In this document: piece by piece, positions 4,395-6,724 of the stretch
How positions within the stretch are numbered: position 1 is the first letter of the stretch
How the letters are laid out: the number at the start of each line of letters is the position of its first letter
Origin: Ktedonobacterales bacterium
GTDB lineage: Bacteria; Chloroflexota; Ktedonobacteria; Ktedonobacterales; JADMIN01
DNA length: 6,724 nt
Direction of reading: 5' to 3'
Assembly (NCBI GenBank): GCA_015478575.1
Contig: JADMIN010000140.1
Coordinates: forward strand, 1 to 6,724
The notes under the pieces: model-generated
Database searches by the model: none
What the model saw: the letters and a program-made list of their open reading frames with translations, nothing else
Told to the model about the DNA's origin: nothing
Program-made: the position numbers and the translations under genes

Positions 4395-6071
4395 ATGGCC
4401 AGAGAAGACCAGCGGAGGGAGCGGGCGTCGCACAGCGAGCGCCCGCGCATCCTCGTCGCCGACCCCATCGCGCATGAGGGCGTGGCGTATCTGCGCGGCT
4501 TCGCTGAGGTGGATGAGCGATCTGGCCTCAGCGCGGCGGCACTCAGCGAGTTGATGCCGCACTACGATGCCCTGGTGGTGCGCAGCGAGACGAAAGTGAC
4601 CGCCGCGGTGATCGCCGCGGGCGCGCGGCTGCGCGCGATTGGGCGAGCCGGCGTCGGTGTGGATAACATTGATGTCGAAGCGGCCACTCGGCGTGGCATT
4701 GTCGTCGTCAACTCACCGACTGGCAACATCGTCGCCGCCGCCGAGCATACCATCGCCCTGCTGCTGTCCCTCGCGCGCCACATTCCCACCGCCAACGCCG
4801 CGTTGCGCGTTGGGCGCTGGGACCGCGCGAAGTACGTTGGCACGGAGGTGCGTGGCAAGACCTTGGGCATCGTGGGCTTGGGCAAGGTCGGCGCCGAGGT
4901 GGCACGGCGCGCGGGTGAGGGGGGGTTGGGCATGCGCCTGATCGCGACTGATCCCTATGCCTCGCCAGAGACGGCGCGTAAGCTCAACGCTGAGCTGGTC
5001 TCCCTCGATGAGGTGCTGGCTCAGGCCGACTTCCTCACCGTGCATACGGTGCTGACCGCCGGCACTCGTGGGCTGCTCGGCGTGGAGGAGTTGGCGCGCA
5101 TGAAGCCCAGCGCTCGCGTCATCAACTGCGCGCGCGGCGGCATCATCGAGGAAAAGGCGCTGCTTGACGCGCTCGCCGCTGGGCAGCTCGCTGGCGCGGC
5201 GCTCGACGTCTTCACTCAGGAGCCGCCGGGCGAGGATCCGACGCTCCATGCGCTAATCGAGCACCCGCGTGTCATCACGACACCGCACCTGGGCGCCTCA
5301 ACTGAGGAGGCGCAAGTGCTGGTGGCGCTGGACGTGGCGGAGCAGTTGGCGGAGATCCTGCGTGGCGGGGCGGCACGCGCCGCTGTCAACGCGCCGCTGA
5401 TTCTGCCAGAGACGCTGCGCCAGCTCCAGCCATGGATGGCGCTGATCGAACAGCTGGGCCGACTCTACACGCAGTTGCATCCTGGACGGCTGCATCCCGC
5501 CGAGCTGAGCATCGCGGGCGAGATCGCGCTGTACGACACCCGTCCGCTGACCGCGGCGCTCGTCAAGGGGCTGCTGGAGTCAGTCTCCGAGGCGCATGTC
5601 AATCTGGTCAACGCCCCTGTGCTGGCCAAGGATTGGGGGCTGGAGATCAGGGAGAGCCGCTCGACGGAGCGGGAGCAGTATGCCAATCTGGTGATGCTGC
5701 GGGTGAGCGCCGACGGCTCTGAGGCGCCGGCCAGCGTGCTTGGCGCGACGATCACCTGGGGTGAGGAGCGCGTGGTGCGTGTGGATCAGTACGCGACAGA
5801 TTTTGTGCCCATGGGACACATCCTCATCTGTCGCAATGTGGACCGCCCCGGCATGATTGGCACGGTGGGGACGATTCTGGGCGAGGCGGGCGTGAATATC
5901 GGCCACATGGATGTTGGGCCGCTCGCCGCCGCGGGCGGTGGGCACAGCCGCGGGCGTGGCGGCGGCGAGGCGCTGATGGTGCTCTCGCTGGATGAGGCGG
6001 TGCCCGCGGATGCGCTGGAACGCATCAAGGCGGCGACGGATATCTCAGGCGTGACGAGCGTGGTGCTGTAG
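4395..6071 (+). CDS. serA: D-3-phosphoglycerate dehydrogenase, long three-domain form
   Basis: SerA oxidises 3-phosphoglycerate to 3-phosphohydroxypyruvate with NAD, the first committed step of serine synthesis. From the ATG at 4395 the protein has 558 residues, the length of the long type I enzymes. The substrate and nucleotide domains contain RAGVGVDNID (84-93), the Rossmann glycines GLGKVG (161-166), ATDPYAS (184-190) with the Asp expected to favour NAD, NCARGG with catalytic Arg247, the QEPP glutamate Glu276, and TPHLGAS with His298. Residues about 320-455 form the intervening allosteric substrate-binding region. Residues about 473-558 form a C-terminal ACT domain (HILICRNVDRPGMIGTVG), the usual site of serine feedback. 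The ACT domain has a Gly/Arg-rich loop, about residues 511-524, longer than usual. The N-terminal roughly 17 residues are charged and unconserved. An in-frame ATG at 4371 would add MAREGASR, which nearly repeats the start MARED. It is probably co-transcribed with the upstream aminotransferase gene. Confidence 0.97.
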   Translation: MAREDQRRERASHSERPRILVADPIAHEGVAYLRGFAEVDERSGLSAAALSELMPHYDALVVRSETKVTAAVIAAGARLRAIGRAGVGVDNIDVEAATRRGIVVVNSPTGNIVAAAEHTIALLLSLARHIPTANAALRVGRWDRAKYVGTEVRGKTLGIVGLGKVGAEVARRAGEGGLGMRLIATDPYASPETARKLNAELVSLDEVLAQADFLTVHTVLTAGTRGLLGVEELARMKPSARVINCARGGIIEEKALLDALAAGQLAGAALDVFTQEPPGEDPTLHALIEHPRVITTPHLGASTEEAQVLVALDVAEQLAEILRGGAARAAVNAPLILPETLRQLQPWMALIEQLGRLYTQLHPGRLHPAELSIAGEIALYDTRPLTAALVKGLLESVSEAHVNLVNAPVLAKDWGLEIRESRSTEREQYANLVMLRVSADGSEAPASVLGATITWGEERVVRVDQYATDFVPMGHILICRNVDRPGMIGTVGTILGEAGVNIGHMDVGPLAAAGGGHSRGRGGGEALMVLSLDEAVPADALERIKAATDISGVTSVVL

Positions 6072-6248
6072 AGCGCGCCTTTCGCTTGCGCCTAATACCG
6101 TATTGGACACCGTCGCGGCTCTGGCAAGCAGGCCTAGGTGGTTGAATAGTTTCGGTGGGTTAAGTGGTAGGGATTGCTGACCTCTCTGCCACGCCACTTC
6201 GCCTCCCAGACGGAGGTGGCATCGGTGCGGTAGAATACTCGTGTGAAT
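6072..6248 (+). promoter_or_regulatory. Putative CRISPR leader and serA downstream region
   Basis: These 177 non-coding bp lie between the serA stop and the first CRISPR repeat. Type I-E repeats of this form are read from the CCCC side toward GTGAACCG, which puts the leader here. TAGAAT (6231-6236), a good -10-like hexamer, lies 12 bp before the first repeat, but no matching -35 is seen. A small palindrome AATACCGTATT occurs at 6094-6104. An interrupted stem pairs CCTCC at 6202-6206 with GGAGG at 6212-6216 and, across a bulge, GCCA at 6193-6196 with TGGC at 6217-6220. No clear intrinsic terminator for serA was found. The region is only modestly AT-enriched, weaker than a typical active leader. 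Confidence 0.4.
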
Positions 6249-6523
6249 GGCTTCCCCACGCCCGTGGGGGTGAACCGGTTGCCGTTTGAGGGGTCATACC
6301 GGCGACTGCCTGATCCCCACGCCCGTGGGGGTGAACCGCCGCCGAAATAGCCGACCTCGACGTAGGTGCCGCGATCCCCACGCCCGTGGAGGTGAACCAT
6401 CGGTGGTGTGCTCGGGTATCCGGCCCCCTCCCGCGATCCCCACGCCCGTGGGGGTGAACCGAGCGCAGCGAAAAAGAACGACGACGATGGCGGCGCGATC
6501 CCCAGTTTGTGATGGAACCAACC
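6249..6523 (+). CRISPR. Short type I-E-like CRISPR array: four repeats plus one decayed repeat
   Basis: Taking 29-bp repeats, copies lie at 6249-6277, 6310-6338, 6371-6399 and 6433-6461, with a decayed fifth at 6495-6523. The shared core is CCCCACGCCCGTGGGG followed by GTGAACC, a palindrome-centred repeat characteristic of type I-E. Spacers are 32, 32, 33 and 33 nt (6278-6309, 6339-6370, 6400-6432, 6462-6494), all different. Variation: repeat 1 has CTT where the others have GAT before the core, repeat 2 starts CT instead of GC, and repeat 3 has A at 6390 and ends in A. Repeat 5 keeps only GCGATCCCCA and then diverges. The decayed copy at the right supports a left-to-right orientation. No cas gene is in the window, so activity would depend on Cas proteins encoded elsewhere. 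Confidence 0.93.
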
Positions 6524-6724
6524 TGAGGCAGCAGGGCTTGTGCCTTGTCGAGGGGCAAGAGAGACAGCTTCCTTCTGCTGGGAAGATCGCAGAGGCAACC
6601 ACCAGCGTCTGCTAGAAGAAGGCGCTGGTGCAGATATGTTCCCCCTCCGCGGGTGATCCCAACCGAGCTAGCCAGCGGCCTTGGCCCCATTGCCCGCTCC
6701 GCGCCAGCGCCGTGGGCAACGCTC
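6524..6724. other. Gene-free tail with one isolated CRISPR-repeat-like sequence
   Basis: No coding region with recognisable features reaches the window edge. At 6638-6665 the sequence GTTCCCCCTCCGCGGG followed by TGATCCCAACCG has the general shape of a type I-E repeat but differs from the array's repeat. It is out of phase with the array, and no second copy appears one unit downstream before the window ends. It is noted only as a possibility. The rest shows nothing I can name. Confidence 0.4.

Noticed and set aside
614..6143. Similar GGCCTAGGTRGTT sequences at 614-626 and 6131-6143
   Set aside because: A 13-bp match with one mismatch is expected several times by chance in a window of this size. 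The flanks show no similarity, so it is not treated as a dispersed element.
6134..6690. Minus-strand open frames over the CRISPR array (proteins rich in HPHGRGD, FTPTGVGI and SPPRAWGS)
   Set aside because: These peptides are the three-frame translations of the CRISPR repeat itself and are a well-known false-gene pattern. The 61-62-bp spacing explains their periodic recurrence.

Overview
This is a GC-rich chromosomal window from a bacterium. It carries six intact protein genes, a short type I-E-like CRISPR array, and an unusual number of short tandem repeats between genes. The best guess for the source is the phylum Chloroflexota. That rests on the style of the class V aminotransferase next to serA, a DUF5808-type small protein, the type I-E repeat class and a CTCTGTGCC-type intergenic element. 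It is inference, because no taxonomic marker other than ribosomal protein L19 is present.

Layout. Positions 1-56 hold four copies of a 14-bp repeat just upstream of a RidA/YjgF-family gene (100-507, +). A convergent small gene (663-1016, -) encodes a membrane-anchored or secreted DUF5808-like protein. A 565-bp gap without a gene (1017-1581) contains a second 14-bp x 4 tandem repeat. Next come rnhB (RNase HII, 1582-2298, -) and rplS (L19, 2422-2775, -), which form a leftward housekeeping unit. It has a plausible promoter with an upstream A/T tract at 2808-2849. A 392-bp divergent spacer holds a CTCTGTGCC-type element (2981-3007) and a pair of mutually exclusive hairpins (3088-3120). A rightward pair follows: a class V PLP aminotransferase (3168-4298) and serA (4395-6071). 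They are separated by five 13-bp repeats (4292-4356) that place TAG in all three frames. From 6072 the window is non-coding: a putative leader, a CRISPR array of four clear repeats and one decayed repeat (6249-6523), and a tail with one isolated repeat-like sequence.

How the genes fit together. rplS and rnhB are a common bacterial pairing. The aminotransferase and serA very likely act in sequence in the phosphorylated serine pathway, with the class V enzyme taking the role of serC: 3-phosphoglycerate to 3-phosphohydroxypyruvate to phosphoserine. The RidA-like protein lacks the arginine needed for classical imine deamination. No cas gene lies in the window, and both ends of the CRISPR array look eroded.

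No clearly new multi-gene system is visible. The most interesting material is the regulatory and repeat architecture around the aminotransferase-serA pair, the three 13-14-bp tandem arrays, and the apparently decaying CRISPR locus.
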